This document shows, piece after piece, positions 14,534 through 23,190 of a DNA stretch of 24,829 nt; position 1 is the stretch's first letter, and every line of letters starts with the position of its first letter. Where the stretch lies: the NCBI GenBank assembly GCA_964636885.1, contig CAZWVA010000038.1, forward strand, positions 1-24,829, written 5' to 3'. The DNA comes from CAZWVA01 sp964636885 (GTDB lineage: Bacteria; Desulfobacterota_D; UBA1144; Nemesobacterales; CSP1-2). The translations under genes and the position numbers were made by a program. Below the pieces are notes generated by a model. The model did not search any database. It saw only the letters and a program-made list of their open reading frames with translations, and was not told the origin of the DNA.

Positions 14534-15376
14534 ATGGCCTTTGATTACGCTAGATACCTCAGAAACGATAAGATGCCCCATATCTGGTGCCCGGGGTGCG
14601 GAAACGGGGTGGCGATGAAGTCCCTGATAAGGGCCATTGATGCGGTGGGCTATAAGAAGGAAGATACCGTAATCGTCTCGGGCATTGGGTGTTCGGGAAG
14701 GATCTCGGGCTACCTGGATTTCAACACGCTCCATACGACACATGGCAGACCCCTCACATTCGCTACAGGGATTAAACTCGCAAATCCCAAGCTCAACGTG
14801 ATAGTGGTCTCTGGCGACGGGGATTGCGCGGCAATAGGAGGAAACCACTTTATACACGCCTGTCGTAGAAACATAGACATGACCCTCATAATCTTTAATA
14901 ACTATATATACGGGATGACCGGAGGACAGCATTCCCCTACAACCCCTAGCAGCTCCTACTCAACGACGACCCCACATAGAAACATAGACCCTCAGTTCGA
15001 CCTCTCTAGACTCGCTATCGGGGCAGGGGCCACGTTTGTCGCAAGGGAGACCACTTATAACATATTTTCCCTCGATAAGATCATTATAGAGGCATTCAAG
15101 CACAAGGGATTCTCGGTCGTCGAGGTAATAGTAGGATGTCCAGTCTACTACGGAAGAAAAAACGGGTTTAAATCGGCCTTTTCCCTACTAGACTGGCAGA
15201 GGAAGAACGCTATTCGCGTGGAGAGGGCCGGGAACATGAAACCCGAAGAGCTCGACGGGAAATTCACAACGGGCATACTCCATAGAAGGGAAACACCAGA
15301 GTACACACAGATCTACTACACCCTTACAGAGAGCTTTGAGAAACCGATCGATAAGGTAAGCATGGAGAGTGAATAG
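14534..15376 (+). CDS. korB: 2-oxoglutarate:ferredoxin oxidoreductase, beta subunit (TPP-binding)
   Basis: The 280-aa beta subunit binds thiamine diphosphate. CPGCGNGVAMKSLIRAI near the N-terminus is the family start. VSGIGCSGRISGYLDFNTLH and THGRPLTFATGIKLANP follow. The Mg-TPP motif is GDGDCAAIGGNHFIHACRRN, and after it come NNYIYGMTGGQHSPTTP and a C-terminal VGCPVYYGRKN. All expected motifs are present and the length is usual for KorB. The start has AAGGGGAGTG upstream. The gene ends two bases before the ATG of the disrupted korC, so the enzyme genes form one run. korB itself shows no lesion. Confidence 0.93.
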   Translation: MAFDYARYLRNDKMPHIWCPGCGNGVAMKSLIRAIDAVGYKKEDTVIVSGIGCSGRISGYLDFNTLHTTHGRPLTFATGIKLANPKLNVIVVSGDGDCAAIGGNHFIHACRRNIDMTLIIFNNYIYGMTGGQHSPTTPSSSYSTTTPHRNIDPQFDLSRLAIGAGATFVARETTYNIFSLDKIIIEAFKHKGFSVVEVIVGCPVYYGRKNGFKSAFSLLDWQRKNAIRVERAGNMKPEELDGKFTTGILHRRETPEYTQIYYTLTESFEKPIDKVSMESE

Positions 15377-15378
15377 AA

Positions 15379-15998
15379 ATGGAAAGATACGAGGTAAAAC
15401 TCAGCGGCTCGGGTGGACAGGGACTCATCCTTGCCGGTCTCATCCTCGTCCAGATCGGCACCGCCACGCGCGAGCCGGTCTCATCCTTGCCGAGGCGGCA
15501 GCCCTTTACGACGGAAAGAACGCCGTCCAGACGCAATCATACGGACCTGAGTCGAGGGGTGGATCCAGCAGTTCAACGGTGATAATAAGCGATCAGGATA
15601 TAGACTACCCTAAGGCGACGAAGGTCGACGTTCTCCTGGCACTCACACAAGAGGCCGCCAGTAAGTACGCAGGTGATATAAAGGATGGAGGGGTACTTAT
15701 AGTGGATGAGGAGACGGTAAAAGACGTGCCGCCGGGTAGTTATAAGACGTATAAGCTCCCCATAATAGCCACGGCGAGGAGCCGGGTGGGAAAGGCAATC
15801 GTGGCAAATATCGTCGCCCTTGGGCTCATAGCCGGTCTCATAGGAGTGGTTTCTATAGATGCCATAAAAAAGGCCCTCTTTGCAAGGATCCCAAAGGGGA
15901 CGGAAGAACTCAACTTCAGGGCATTCGAGGCGGGGCTCAGCCTGTCAAGAGAAGCCCATCGCACAGTAGAACACGACCTGGAGTGCGCTCCGTGCTGA
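15379..15998 (+). pseudogene. korC: 2-oxoglutarate:ferredoxin oxidoreductase, gamma subunit, frameshifted by a 41-bp insertion
   Basis: The frame from ATG 15379 gives a proper KorC start, MERYEVKLSGSGGQGLILAG, and then runs into unrelated residues and an early stop at 15582. The rest of KorC is in another frame: GLILAEAAALYDGKNAVQTQ, SYGPESRGGSSSSTVIISDQ and on to 15998. GCCGGTCTCATCCT occurs at 15433-15446 and again at 15474-15487. Removing one repeat plus the 27 bases between (41 bp in all) restores one 192-aa frame reading GQGLILAGLILAEAAALYDG, the family's normal sequence and length. The downstream frame is open from a GTG at 15369, but that product would lack the conserved GSGGQG loop. 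This is either a real mutation or an assembly/sequencing error. The unit is otherwise intact. Confidence 0.85.
15433..15487 (+). repeat. 14-bp direct repeat bounding the korC insertion
   Basis: Perfect copies of GCCGGTCTCATCCT lie at 15433-15446 and 15474-15487, a period of 41 bp. The 27 bases between them are about 74% G+C, clearly richer than the surrounding gene. The arrangement resembles a transposon-excision footprint, a template-switch duplication or a chimeric read join. Confidence 0.85.
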
Positions 15999-16055
15999 GT
16001 AGGACGTCAGCCATCGGAGACGGTTACACTTAAGAGGCCTCGTCAATCGGCGAGA

Positions 16056-16083
16056 TTGCTTATTACGGTTTACCCAGTAATAT
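16056..16083 (+). promoter_or_regulatory. Candidate sigma-70 promoter for citrate synthase
   Basis: TTGCTT at 16056-16061, a 16-nt spacer and TAATAT at 16078-16083. It overlaps an inverted pair, TATTAC (16061-16066) and GTAATA (16077-16082), that could be an operator. The predicted start would fall at the edge of the GGAGGG ribosome binding site (16091-16096), so the leader would be very short. This is a weak call. Confidence 0.35.
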
Positions 16084-16101
16084 TAAAAAAGGAGGGAAAA
16101 A

Positions 16102-17391
16102 ATGGGTAAAGAAACATTAACCATCACCGACAATCGCACGGGAAGGAGTTATGAGATTCCCATAACCCATGGAACGATTAGGGCAATGGATCTAAGGCAG
16201 ATCAAGGTGTCTGAAGACGATTTCGGACTCATGAGCTACGATCCCGCAACAGAAAACACGGCCTCCTGTAAGAGCACCATAACCTTTATCGACGGGGATA
16301 AGGGGATACTGCGTTACAGGGGATACCCGATCGAGCAGCTCGCAGAGAGAAGCAATTATCTAGAGGTCGCATACCTCCTCCTCTATGGAGAACTGCCCTC
16401 AAAGACCGAATACGATACCTGGGTTTATGACATAACCCACCACACGATCATTCATGAAAACATAAAGAAGTTCATGGACGGGTTTCGTTACGATGCCCAT
16501 CCTATGGGTATGCTCCTAAGTACAGTAGGTGCGCTATCAACCTTTTATCCAGAGGCCAAAAACATCTTTGACGAGAAGGTAAGAGAAAAACAGATCCACC
16601 GCCTAATAGCGAAGATGCCAACGATAGCGGCGTTTGTGTATAGACACGGTCGTGGTCTGCCTTACGCGTACCCGGATAACGACCTCAGTTACACAGGGAA
16701 CTTCTTAAACATGATGTTTAAGATGACGGAGCCCAAGTATAAGCCCAATCCCGTTATAGAAAGGGCCCTTGATATACTTTTTATACTCCATGCCGACCAC
16801 GAGCAGAACTGTAGTACAAATGCCGTGCGTGCTGTGGGTAGTTCTCAGGTGGATCCCTATTCCGCAATCGCCGCCGGTATCGCAGCGCTCTACGGCCCAT
16901 TACACGGAGGGGCAAATGAGGCGGCGCTCCGAATGCTAACGGAAATAGGTTCCAAAGACAGGGTTCCCGATTTCATTAAAAGGGTCAAAGCCGGTGAAGG
17001 TAGGCTCATGGGATTCGGACACCGTATTTATAAATCCTATGATCCGAGGGCAAAGATCATCAAGGAAACCGCCTACAGGGTATTTGATGTGACGGGTTTA
17101 AATCCGCTGCTCGAAATCGCACTCGAGGTAGAAAGGATCGCACTCGATGACGAGTACTTTATAAAGCGAAGGCTCTATCCAAATGTGGATTTCTATACCG
17201 GCTTAATCTATCAGAGCCTGGGCTTTCCAGTCGATATGTTCCCAGTGCTCTTTGCCATTCCAAGAACATCGGGCTGGCTGGCCCAGTGGAAGGAGATGCT
17301 CCTGGATAAGGAGACAAAGATAGTCCGTCCAAGACAGATATATCTGGGACCTGAAAGACGCGATTACGTCCCGATTGAAGAAAGGGGCTGA
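16102..17391 (+). CDS. gltA: Citrate synthase (GltA, type II-like)
   Basis: It condenses oxaloacetate with acetyl-CoA to citrate, the entry step of the TCA cycle. The 429-aa length and N-terminal beta region (TITDNRTGRSYEIPITHGTI) match the hexameric Gram-negative GltA type. Motifs include GILRYRGYPIEQLAERSNYL and HEQNCSTNAVRAVGSSQVDP. LYGPLHGGANEAALRML and MGFGHRIYKSYDPRAKI hold the two catalytic His. YPNVDFYTGLIYQSLGFP holds the catalytic Asp. The C-terminus is RPRQIYLGPERRDYVPI. GGAGGG six bases before the ATG fixes the start. The gene follows kor by about 100 bp on the same strand and is convergent with nuoN (29 bp). Whether it also cleaves citrate in vivo, as in the reversed oxidative TCA cycle, cannot be told from sequence. 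Confidence 0.96.
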   Translation: MGKETLTITDNRTGRSYEIPITHGTIRAMDLRQIKVSEDDFGLMSYDPATENTASCKSTITFIDGDKGILRYRGYPIEQLAERSNYLEVAYLLLYGELPSKTEYDTWVYDITHHTIIHENIKKFMDGFRYDAHPMGMLLSTVGALSTFYPEAKNIFDEKVREKQIHRLIAKMPTIAAFVYRHGRGLPYAYPDNDLSYTGNFLNMMFKMTEPKYKPNPVIERALDILFILHADHEQNCSTNAVRAVGSSQVDPYSAIAAGIAALYGPLHGGANEAALRMLTEIGSKDRVPDFIKRVKAGEGRLMGFGHRIYKSYDPRAKIIKETAYRVFDVTGLNPLLEIALEVERIALDDEYFIKRRLYPNVDFYTGLIYQSLGFPVDMFPVLFAIPRTSGWLAQWKEMLLDKETKIVRPRQIYLGPERRDYVPIEERG

Positions 17392-17420
17392 AAGCGAGGC
17401 CATTAGAGGGTCTAAGCGAT

Positions 17421-18845
17421 TTATCGAATGGATTGACCGAAGGAAGAGATCGCCCTTACCGCTATCCATATGATACCTTTGGGGTATAGTCCTAAAAGCA
17501 CGACTGTAAGGGCGCAGACACCTATACTTAGAGAGAGATCAGATGGCAGGGATATAAGACCTACCTCACCGGCCCCCTCGTCTATATACATCTTTCGTGC
17601 CACGTTGAGATAGTAGAAAAGGGCCACCACGGTTAAGAGAGCACCGAGGAGGACTATAAAGATGTAACCCGACTCCACCGCGGCCAGGAATATGTAGAGC
17701 TTCGCCCAGAATCCGATAACAAACGGGATGCCCCCGAGTGAGAGAAGAAAGACGAGCATGGCTAGAGATAGGAATGGCGCCCGACTGCGGAGCCTCGTGT
17801 AGGAATCAAGATCGTCACTCCCCGTGGCCCTGCCTACGGCCTCTGCAACCAGAAAGGCTCCCATGTTTGAGAAGAGATAGGCGACAAAATAGAATACGCT
17901 CATCTCCAATCCAAACCTAGAGCCGCTTCCAAGGCCAAGGAGCATATATCCTATATGCGCGATTCCCGAATAGGCAAGAAGGCGTTTAATATTACGCTGT
18001 GGTAGCGCCAAGAGGTTCCCCACTACCATGGTTAGGGCCGCAAGCCAGATCATATAAAGGGTCCACGCATGGGAGAGCTCGCCCAGAGCCTCAAAGAGGA
18101 AACGGAATAGAATCCCGAACCCGGCTACCTTAGGCGCAACGGAGAGGAAGGCGACAAAGGGGGTCGGAGCCCCCTCATACGTATCGGGAACCCAAAACTG
18201 GAATGGAAAGGCGGCTATTTTAAACCCGAATCCGGCAAGGAGGAGTATAAGGGCCAGTGTTCCCAGCGGATCCCCTAACCCATCTAAAGCACCCTCAGGA
18301 ACCCAACTCGTCGTCCCTGTAGCGGCGAAAAAGACCCCTATCCCCAAGAGCAGTAGGGCGGAAGAAACCGTTCCAAAGAGAAAGATCTTAAGGGCACCCT
18401 CGACGCTCCTCGGATTCCCCTTGTCAAACCCTGAGAGCACGTAGAGCGGAACGCTCATGAGTTCAAATCCGACGAGGAGGAGAAGTAGCTCCCTTGAAGA
18501 GACGGTTATCATCATCCCAATGAGGGAAAAGAGAATGAGGAGATAGTACTCCCCCTCTCGTCCTGGCAGCCTCGCGGTATGGCTCATAGAACCCAAAACC
18601 GTGAGCACTGTCGCCATGAGGAAGAGCTGTTTCAATGTCACGGCGAATGAATCGCTTACAAACGTCCCTGAGAAAGCCGTTCCATAGATCGGATTCAAGA
18701 CGCTTGTCCCAAGGATGGTTATCAAAAGAAGGAGTGTAAGGATACCCAGAACCCGCCCTCTCTTCCCGCTTAGAAAGAGGTCTAAGAGGAGGACCCCAAA
18801 CATCCCTACCGTGAGCACGATCTCAAGGATAAGCGGCTTAATCAT
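17421..18845 (-). CDS. nuoN: NADH-quinone oxidoreductase subunit N
   Basis: This is an antiporter-like membrane subunit of complex I, 474 aa, about 14 transmembrane helices. Key segments are LLLLVGFELMSVPLYVLSGF (with the essential Glu in GFELMS), AAFPFQFWVPDTYEGAPTPF, SVAPKVAGFGILFRFLFEAL and NIKRLLAYSGIAHIGYMLLG. The start is ATG 18845, 21 bp after the nuoM stop. It is the last gene of the operon, convergent with gltA. The length is normal, with no lesion. NuoN contributes to proton translocation together with NuoL and NuoM. Confidence 0.95.
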   Translation of the reverse strand: MIKPLILEIVLTVGMFGVLLLDLFLSGKRGRVLGILTLLLLITILGTSVLNPIYGTAFSGTFVSDSFAVTLKQLFLMATVLTVLGSMSHTARLPGREGEYYLLILFSLIGMMITVSSRELLLLLVGFELMSVPLYVLSGFDKGNPRSVEGALKIFLFGTVSSALLLLGIGVFFAATGTTSWVPEGALDGLGDPLGTLALILLLAGFGFKIAAFPFQFWVPDTYEGAPTPFVAFLSVAPKVAGFGILFRFLFEALGELSHAWTLYMIWLAALTMVVGNLLALPQRNIKRLLAYSGIAHIGYMLLGLGSGSRFGLEMSVFYFVAYLFSNMGAFLVAEAVGRATGSDDLDSYTRLRSRAPFLSLAMLVFLLSLGGIPFVIGFWAKLYIFLAAVESGYIFIVLLGALLTVVALFYYLNVARKMYIDEGAGEVGLISLPSDLSLSIGVCALTVVLLGLYPKGIIWIAVRAISSFGQSIR

Positions 18846-18866
18846 CTCCCATCTTCCCTTAAACTC

Positions 18867-20396
18867 CTACTCTATAATCCCCTCCAATAAACCCACCACC
18901 GATGTATCTATTAGGTCTAAAAGCAACCTCGGATAAAGCCCCACCACGATCAGTATCGCTGATAAAACGGTGAGTGCAATCCACTCAACGCCTGTTGCGT
19001 CTTTAATCCCCTTTATCCCCTCTTCGGGGCCGAAGAAGATCCATTTAAGAACCCGAAGCACGTAGACCGCTGTGATAAAGGCGCCAAAGACGGCAGGAAT
19101 GAGCCACCAGAAGTGAGGTGATCTCCAGGCCCCCAGAAAGACGAGAAGCTCGGCGACGAAACCGCTAAGGCCCGGAAGTCCGAGGGAGGTGAGACCGCCT
19201 ATGGCAAAGAACGTGGCGATCCCAGGCATCCCCCTTGCAAATCCCCCCATACGCAGGATCTCACGGCTGTGGGCCTTTTCATATATAAGCCCCACCAGGG
19301 CAAAGAGAAGCCCAGTCATGATCCCGTGTGAGAACATCTGAAGAACCGAGCCGTTAAGACCCATCTCGTTAAGAGTCGCGGCACCAAGCATCACTATCCC
19401 CATGTGCGAGACAGATGAATACGCAACCACGTACTTTAGGTCTCTCTGCCACATCGCTCCAAATGCCCCGTAGACTATGTTTACCACCGCAACCGTTCCT
19501 ATAACAGGGGCAAACGTGTGAGCCGCATCCGGAAGGAGTCCCATACCCACACGTATGATCCCATAGGCACCGAGCTTCATAAGCACCCCGGCGTGCATCA
19601 TCGAGGTGGCAGTTGGGGCCGCCGCATGCCCGTCTGGAGACCAGGTGTGAATGGGCCAGATACCCGCAAGGCTTCCGAAACCGAGGTAGAATAGTAGGAA
19701 TAGCCAGTTCTGAATAGAGTGAGGGAGTCGAACCCCTTCCAAGGCCGTGTAGTCAAACGTCCTTAGACCCGAGAAACCGTAGAGTCCTAGAAACCCCACG
19801 AGAATAAAGGCAGAACCAAAGAGGAGATACAGAGTTAGCTTCATGGCCCCGTATTCCTTGCTTCCAACCCCCATCTCCTCGATCGCCTTTCTAAATGGCC
19901 CCTTGGGTACTATCCTGGTCGAAGAACCCCATATCCCGATCAGTAGGTACATGGGAAGAACGGCGAGTTCATAGAAGAGGAAGAAGAGGAAGAGGTTCAG
20001 GCAAACAAAGACCCCGAAGACACCCGTGACCAGAAGCAGAAGAAGTATATAAAACTCCTTAGTTCTAAAGGGAACCGTCCAGGAGGCGAAGACCCCGGTG
20101 ATCAGAATGAAGGCGGTAAGGAGGATGAGTATGAGGCTTATTCCATCCGCCCCAAAGTGATAGGAGATCCCGAGACTGGGGACGAGGGGAAGGTATTCGA
20201 CAAACTGAAACCCGCCCATGGTTCGATCATAATACAGAAACACATACAGACTTCCCAAAAGGGAAACGATCGAGAAGAAGAGGGCCGTAAGCCTTATTCT
20301 TAGATACCACCTCTCGGGCTGAAGGAGTAGGACAACGGCCCCGATAAAGGGGGAGAGCGTGATTAATGAGAGAATGGGAAGGGCCTCACCTATCAT
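18867..20396 (-). CDS. nuoM: NADH-quinone oxidoreductase subunit M
   Basis: This is an antiporter-like proton-pumping subunit, 509 aa. The N-terminal Glu is in LFYELAVLPMYLLIGIWG. The central pump region is IWPIHTWSPDGHAAAPTATS followed by MMHAGVLMKLGAYGIIRVGM. Another marker is DLKYVVAYSSVSHMGIVMLG. The form SPDGHAAAPTATSMMHAGVL differs from the enterobacterial LPDAHTEAPT pattern and resembles NuoM of Nitrospirota and other deep lineages, as I recall. It overlaps the nuoL end by 11 bp, so translation is coupled. The length is normal. Confidence 0.96.
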   Translation of the reverse strand: MIGEALPILSLITLSPFIGAVVLLLQPERWYLRIRLTALFFSIVSLLGSLYVFLYYDRTMGGFQFVEYLPLVPSLGISYHFGADGISLILILLTAFILITGVFASWTVPFRTKEFYILLLLLVTGVFGVFVCLNLFLFFLFYELAVLPMYLLIGIWGSSTRIVPKGPFRKAIEEMGVGSKEYGAMKLTLYLLFGSAFILVGFLGLYGFSGLRTFDYTALEGVRLPHSIQNWLFLLFYLGFGSLAGIWPIHTWSPDGHAAAPTATSMMHAGVLMKLGAYGIIRVGMGLLPDAAHTFAPVIGTVAVVNIVYGAFGAMWQRDLKYVVAYSSVSHMGIVMLGAATLNEMGLNGSVLQMFSHGIMTGLLFALVGLIYEKAHSREILRMGGFARGMPGIATFFAIGGLTSLGLPGLSGFVAELLVFLGAWRSPHFWWLIPAVFGAFITAVYVLRVLKWIFFGPEEGIKGIKDATGVEWIALTVLSAILIVVGLYPRLLLDLIDTSVVGLLEGIIE

Positions 20397-22320
20397 GTCC
20401 GTCCCTACCCTCTCTAGAATCCCTAATCGGGGGTACTTGAATATGATCCCTCTTATCCTCTATCTCCCCGGTCATCCGCTCACGGATAGGCGATACCCCT
20501 ATCGTTAGCCAGACGAGGAGTATAATAGCCGCGATTATCCCGTATAGATAATCTTGGATGCGACCCGTCTGAATCCCCCTAAGACTGCGGGAGGCCTCTC
20601 TTATGGACCAACTAATGGCGTTTACGATCCCATCCACTATGTACCTGTCAAACCAGCCACAGAGAAAAGAGGCCCCGTCAAGCACACGTCTATAGGCCCA
20701 TATGTACAGGTCATCGAGCCAGAGCTTTTTCTCAAGTACCAGTCCTATAGGGGATAGAACATCTGACACACGAGACGGATTAAAGAATCCCCTTTCATAG
20801 AAGAACCACGCCATACCGATTCCCAGTATTGAGACCGCAAGCGGCAGATACGCTACGTATGAATGGTAAGAGCCGGAGTCGAATCCCAAGAATCTAAAAA
20901 AGGTCTCCTTTAGAAGACCAACCCCCAAAGAAAGCACCCCAAGAACCCACATTGGGAGTGTCATCACCCAGTGGGACTCGTGTGGATGCCCCTTTGCTTC
21001 CCTCTTCCCCACGAAGGCGATAAAGAAGGCGCGAAACATATAGAAGGCGGTAAGAAGGGCCGTAAAGAGAAGAATGATAAATGGACCGGTAAGTCCCTTA
21101 GAATACACCCAGACCAGGATCTCGTCCTTCGAAAAGTACCCTGAGAAGGGAAAGATCCCGGATAGAGCTAAGGCCCCTATGAGGAATAGCAGTGTGGTTT
21201 GGGGCATCCTCCTTGCGAGCCTCCCCATCTCCCGTATGTCATTCGTGTGAAGGGCATGGATCACGCTTCCCGCCGCGAGGAAAAGTAGGGCCTTGAAGAA
21301 GGCGTGGGTAAGGAGGTGAAAGAAACCGATGGCCTTTCCACCGGCTCCCACAACCGCCATCATGTATCCGATCTGTGAAACGGTCGAGTAGGCCAAAACA
21401 CGTTTTATATCCACTTGAACGAGGGCTAGGCTCGCCCCGATAAGGGCCGTAATAGAGCCTATCCACATGACGAAGGGAAGCACCACCGGTACGGACTCAA
21501 AGAGGGGAAAGAGGCGAATCACAAGGAAGACGCCGGCCACCACCATTGTCGCCGCGTGAATGAGGGCCGAGACCGGGGTCGGCCCTTCCATAGCGTCTGG
21601 AAGCCATACGTGGAGCGGGAACTGGGCGCTTTTTCCCATGGCCCCAAAGAAGATGAGAAGAAGGCATAAGGAGAGATAGGTCTTTGGGAGTTCAGGGGCC
21701 TCCATAAAGAGATCAGAGAGGAGAAAAGTCCCTGTCTCCCCCCAGAGAAGCACCATCCCTATCGCAAACCCAACGTCCCCAAACCTAGTTACCCAGAAGG
21801 CCTTAACCGCCGCACGCGCGGCCTCCGGTTTCTCATACCAGAAGCCTATAAGGAGATAAGAGCAGAGTCCGACCAGCTCCCAGAATAGATAGATCTGAAG
21901 AAGACTAGAAGAAGAGACGAAGCCCAGCATGGAGAAGGCAAACAGGGAGTGGAAGGTATAGTAACGTCCGAGGCCCGGTGGGTTTTCCTCGCTCATATAG
22001 CCAAGGGAGTAGATCTGAACCGTTAGGGCCACAAGAGCGACTATAATAAGCATCACAATCGAAAATGGATCGAGTGAGAAACCGAAGAGGATCGGGGAGA
22101 ACGTTTTTCCGGGAATCCATTCAAATAGAAGGTTAAAACCTTGAACCCCTGCCAGGCTTCTTATTAGAAGGGCGATTGAGGCAAGGGTTGAAACGAGGAT
22201 AGAAAATACGCTTACACCAGCCGCTCCTCTCCTGCTCTTTCTTAAGGGCGGGATGAGCCCGTTTAGAGCAAACGACACAAAAGGAGGGATGAGGACAAAA
22301 AGAAAGAGAACCGAGTCCAT
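20386..22320 (-). CDS. nuoL: NADH-quinone oxidoreductase subunit L
   Basis: This is the distal antiporter-like subunit of complex I, 644 aa. Markers are YTFHSLFAFSMLGFVSSSSL, YLFWELVGLCSYLLIGFWYE (essential Glu), GAMGKSAQFPLHVWLPDAME (essential Lys), GPTPVSALIHAATMVVAGVF and DIKRVLAYSTVSQIGYMMAV. FFKALLFLAAGSVIHALH follows. The C-terminal section (KKLWLDDLYIWAYRRVLDGA onward) would form the lateral helix and the last transmembrane helix (IIAAIILLVWLTIGV). It is complete and of usual size. It begins 31 bp after nuoK, the largest gap in this part of the operon, with only a weak GGAG upstream. Confidence 0.96.
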   Translation of the reverse strand: MDSVLFLFVLIPPFVSFALNGLIPPLRKSRRGAAGVSVFSILVSTLASIALLIRSLAGVQGFNLLFEWIPGKTFSPILFGFSLDPFSIVMLIIVALVALTVQIYSLGYMSEENPPGLGRYYTFHSLFAFSMLGFVSSSSLLQIYLFWELVGLCSYLLIGFWYEKPEAARAAVKAFWVTRFGDVGFAIGMVLLWGETGTFLLSDLFMEAPELPKTYLSLCLLLIFFGAMGKSAQFPLHVWLPDAMEGPTPVSALIHAATMVVAGVFLVIRLFPLFESVPVVLPFVMWIGSITALIGASLALVQVDIKRVLAYSTVSQIGYMMAVVGAGGKAIGFFHLLTHAFFKALLFLAAGSVIHALHTNDIREMGRLARRMPQTTLLFLIGALALSGIFPFSGYFSKDEILVWVYSKGLTGPFIILLFTALLTAFYMFRAFFIAFVGKREAKGHPHESHWVMTLPMWVLGVLSLGVGLLKETFFRFLGFDSGSYHSYVAYLPLAVSILGIGMAWFFYERGFFNPSRVSDVLSPIGLVLEKKLWLDDLYIWAYRRVLDGASFLCGWFDRYIVDGIVNAISWSIREASRSLRGIQTGRIQDYLYGIIAAIILLVWLTIGVSPIRERMTGEIEDKRDHIQVPPIRDSREGRDGHDR

Positions 22321-22351
22321 ATAAGATCTATCTCCACACAGCTATAATCTC

Positions 22352-22651
22352 CTAACCGCTCATAGAGCTAATCTCGTCGGCCTGAACGGTTTTTCTAACC
22401 CTCTCTAAGAGTAGAAAAAGCGCAAGCCCTACAGCCACCTCCGAAACCGTAATAGCGATTGCAAAGAGGGCGATTATCTGCCCTGTAAGAACCCCGTAGG
22501 CCCAGGCAATCGCAACGAGGGCCAAATTGGCCGCATTAAACATGAGCTCGATCCCCATGATCACCGCAACCAGATGACGACGGCTTAGAACCCCAAAAAG
22601 CCCTATTGAGAAAACCGAGAACGCCACCCAGAGTATGGAGTAGAGGCTCAC
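22352..22651 (-). CDS. nuoK: NADH-quinone oxidoreductase subunit K
   Basis: This is a small membrane subunit of complex I, 99 aa, three transmembrane helices. GVLSRRHLVAVIMGIELMFN and AANLALVAIAWAYG carry the conserved Glu in GIELM. The second conserved Glu is in ITVSEVAVGLALFLLL. Both are part of the proton pathway. The start is GTG at 22651, overlapping the nuoJ stop by 4 bp, with AGGAAGGAA as ribosome binding site. The length is exactly as in the family. Confidence 0.95.
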   Translation of the reverse strand: MSLYSILWVAFSVFSIGLFGVLSRRHLVAVIMGIELMFNAANLALVAIAWAYGVLTGQIIALFAIAITVSEVAVGLALFLLLERVRKTVQADEISSMSG

Positions 22652-23169
22652 GTTCCTTCCTCCTTTCTCTCACGGCGTGCGAGAATGAGCGCCCCTATTA
22701 TAGCCGCCAGGAGAAGAAGAGAAAGCACCTCAAAGGGCAGAACCCATTCCTGAAATAGGCTCTCCGATAGGGACTTAGAGACATTGAATCTGGAAGAGGG
22801 CGTAGAGGCGGCTAGAGACCTCACCCTGGGAGAGGTCCAGGTAAAATAAACCAATAAGAAAAAGACAAGAGAGGAGGCAAAAAGAGCGGGTACCACACCA
22901 CGATGGGTTTCTTCCAGCCTCTTCATCTCTACCTTCTCAGTCAGCAAAACCACAAAGATTATCAGGGTAACTACCCCTCCCGTATAGAGGAGGATCTGCA
23001 CACCAGCAAGGAGCTCTGCACCAAAAGAGACGTAAAAAAAAGCGGTGATGATAAGAGAAAGGGCAAGAGAGATAGCGCTTCTAAGCAGGTGCTTTAGGAA
23101 AACGACCGCGATTGAAGAGGCTATCAAACCCAAACCCAGAATCCAGAAGGCTACGGTTTCTCCTTTCAC
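22648..23169 (-). CDS. nuoJ: NADH-quinone oxidoreductase subunit J
   Basis: This is a 173-aa membrane subunit with five predicted helices. Markers are LRSAISLALSLIITAFFYVS, ELLAGVQILLYTGGVVTLII and FVVLLTEK, the family core. The periplasmic loop between helices 4 and 5 is longer and Ser/Thr-rich. The final helix is FEVLSLLLLAAIIGALILAR. The start is a GTG at 23169 with a weak ribosome binding site, 21 bp after nuoI. It overlaps nuoK by 4 bp. Confidence 0.93.
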   Translation of the reverse strand: MKGETVAFWILGLGLIASSIAVVFLKHLLRSAISLALSLIITAFFYVSFGAELLAGVQILLYTGGVVTLIIFVVLLTEKVEMKRLEETHRGVVPALFASSLVFFLLVYFTWTSPRVRSLAASTPSSRFNVSKSLSESLFQEWVLPFEVLSLLLLAAIIGALILARRERKEEGT

Positions 23170-23190
23170 TCGAATACCCGAACTGTCCTT

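Noticed and set aside
14237..14932. 231-aa minus-strand open frame across korA/korB
   Set aside because: It is antisense to two clearly conserved genes and shows no family features.
15451..15460. AGATCGG in the korC insert as leftover sequencing adapter
   Set aside because: Only seven bases agree with the start of the common adapter and the following bases differ. The flanking 14-bp repeat is not explained by adapter carry-over.
15369..15998. Intact alternative korC starting at GTG 15369 (209 aa)
   Set aside because: The first ~37 residues are a frameshifted reading of the real N-terminus and lack the conserved GSGGQG loop. Coding similarity only begins after the insertion.
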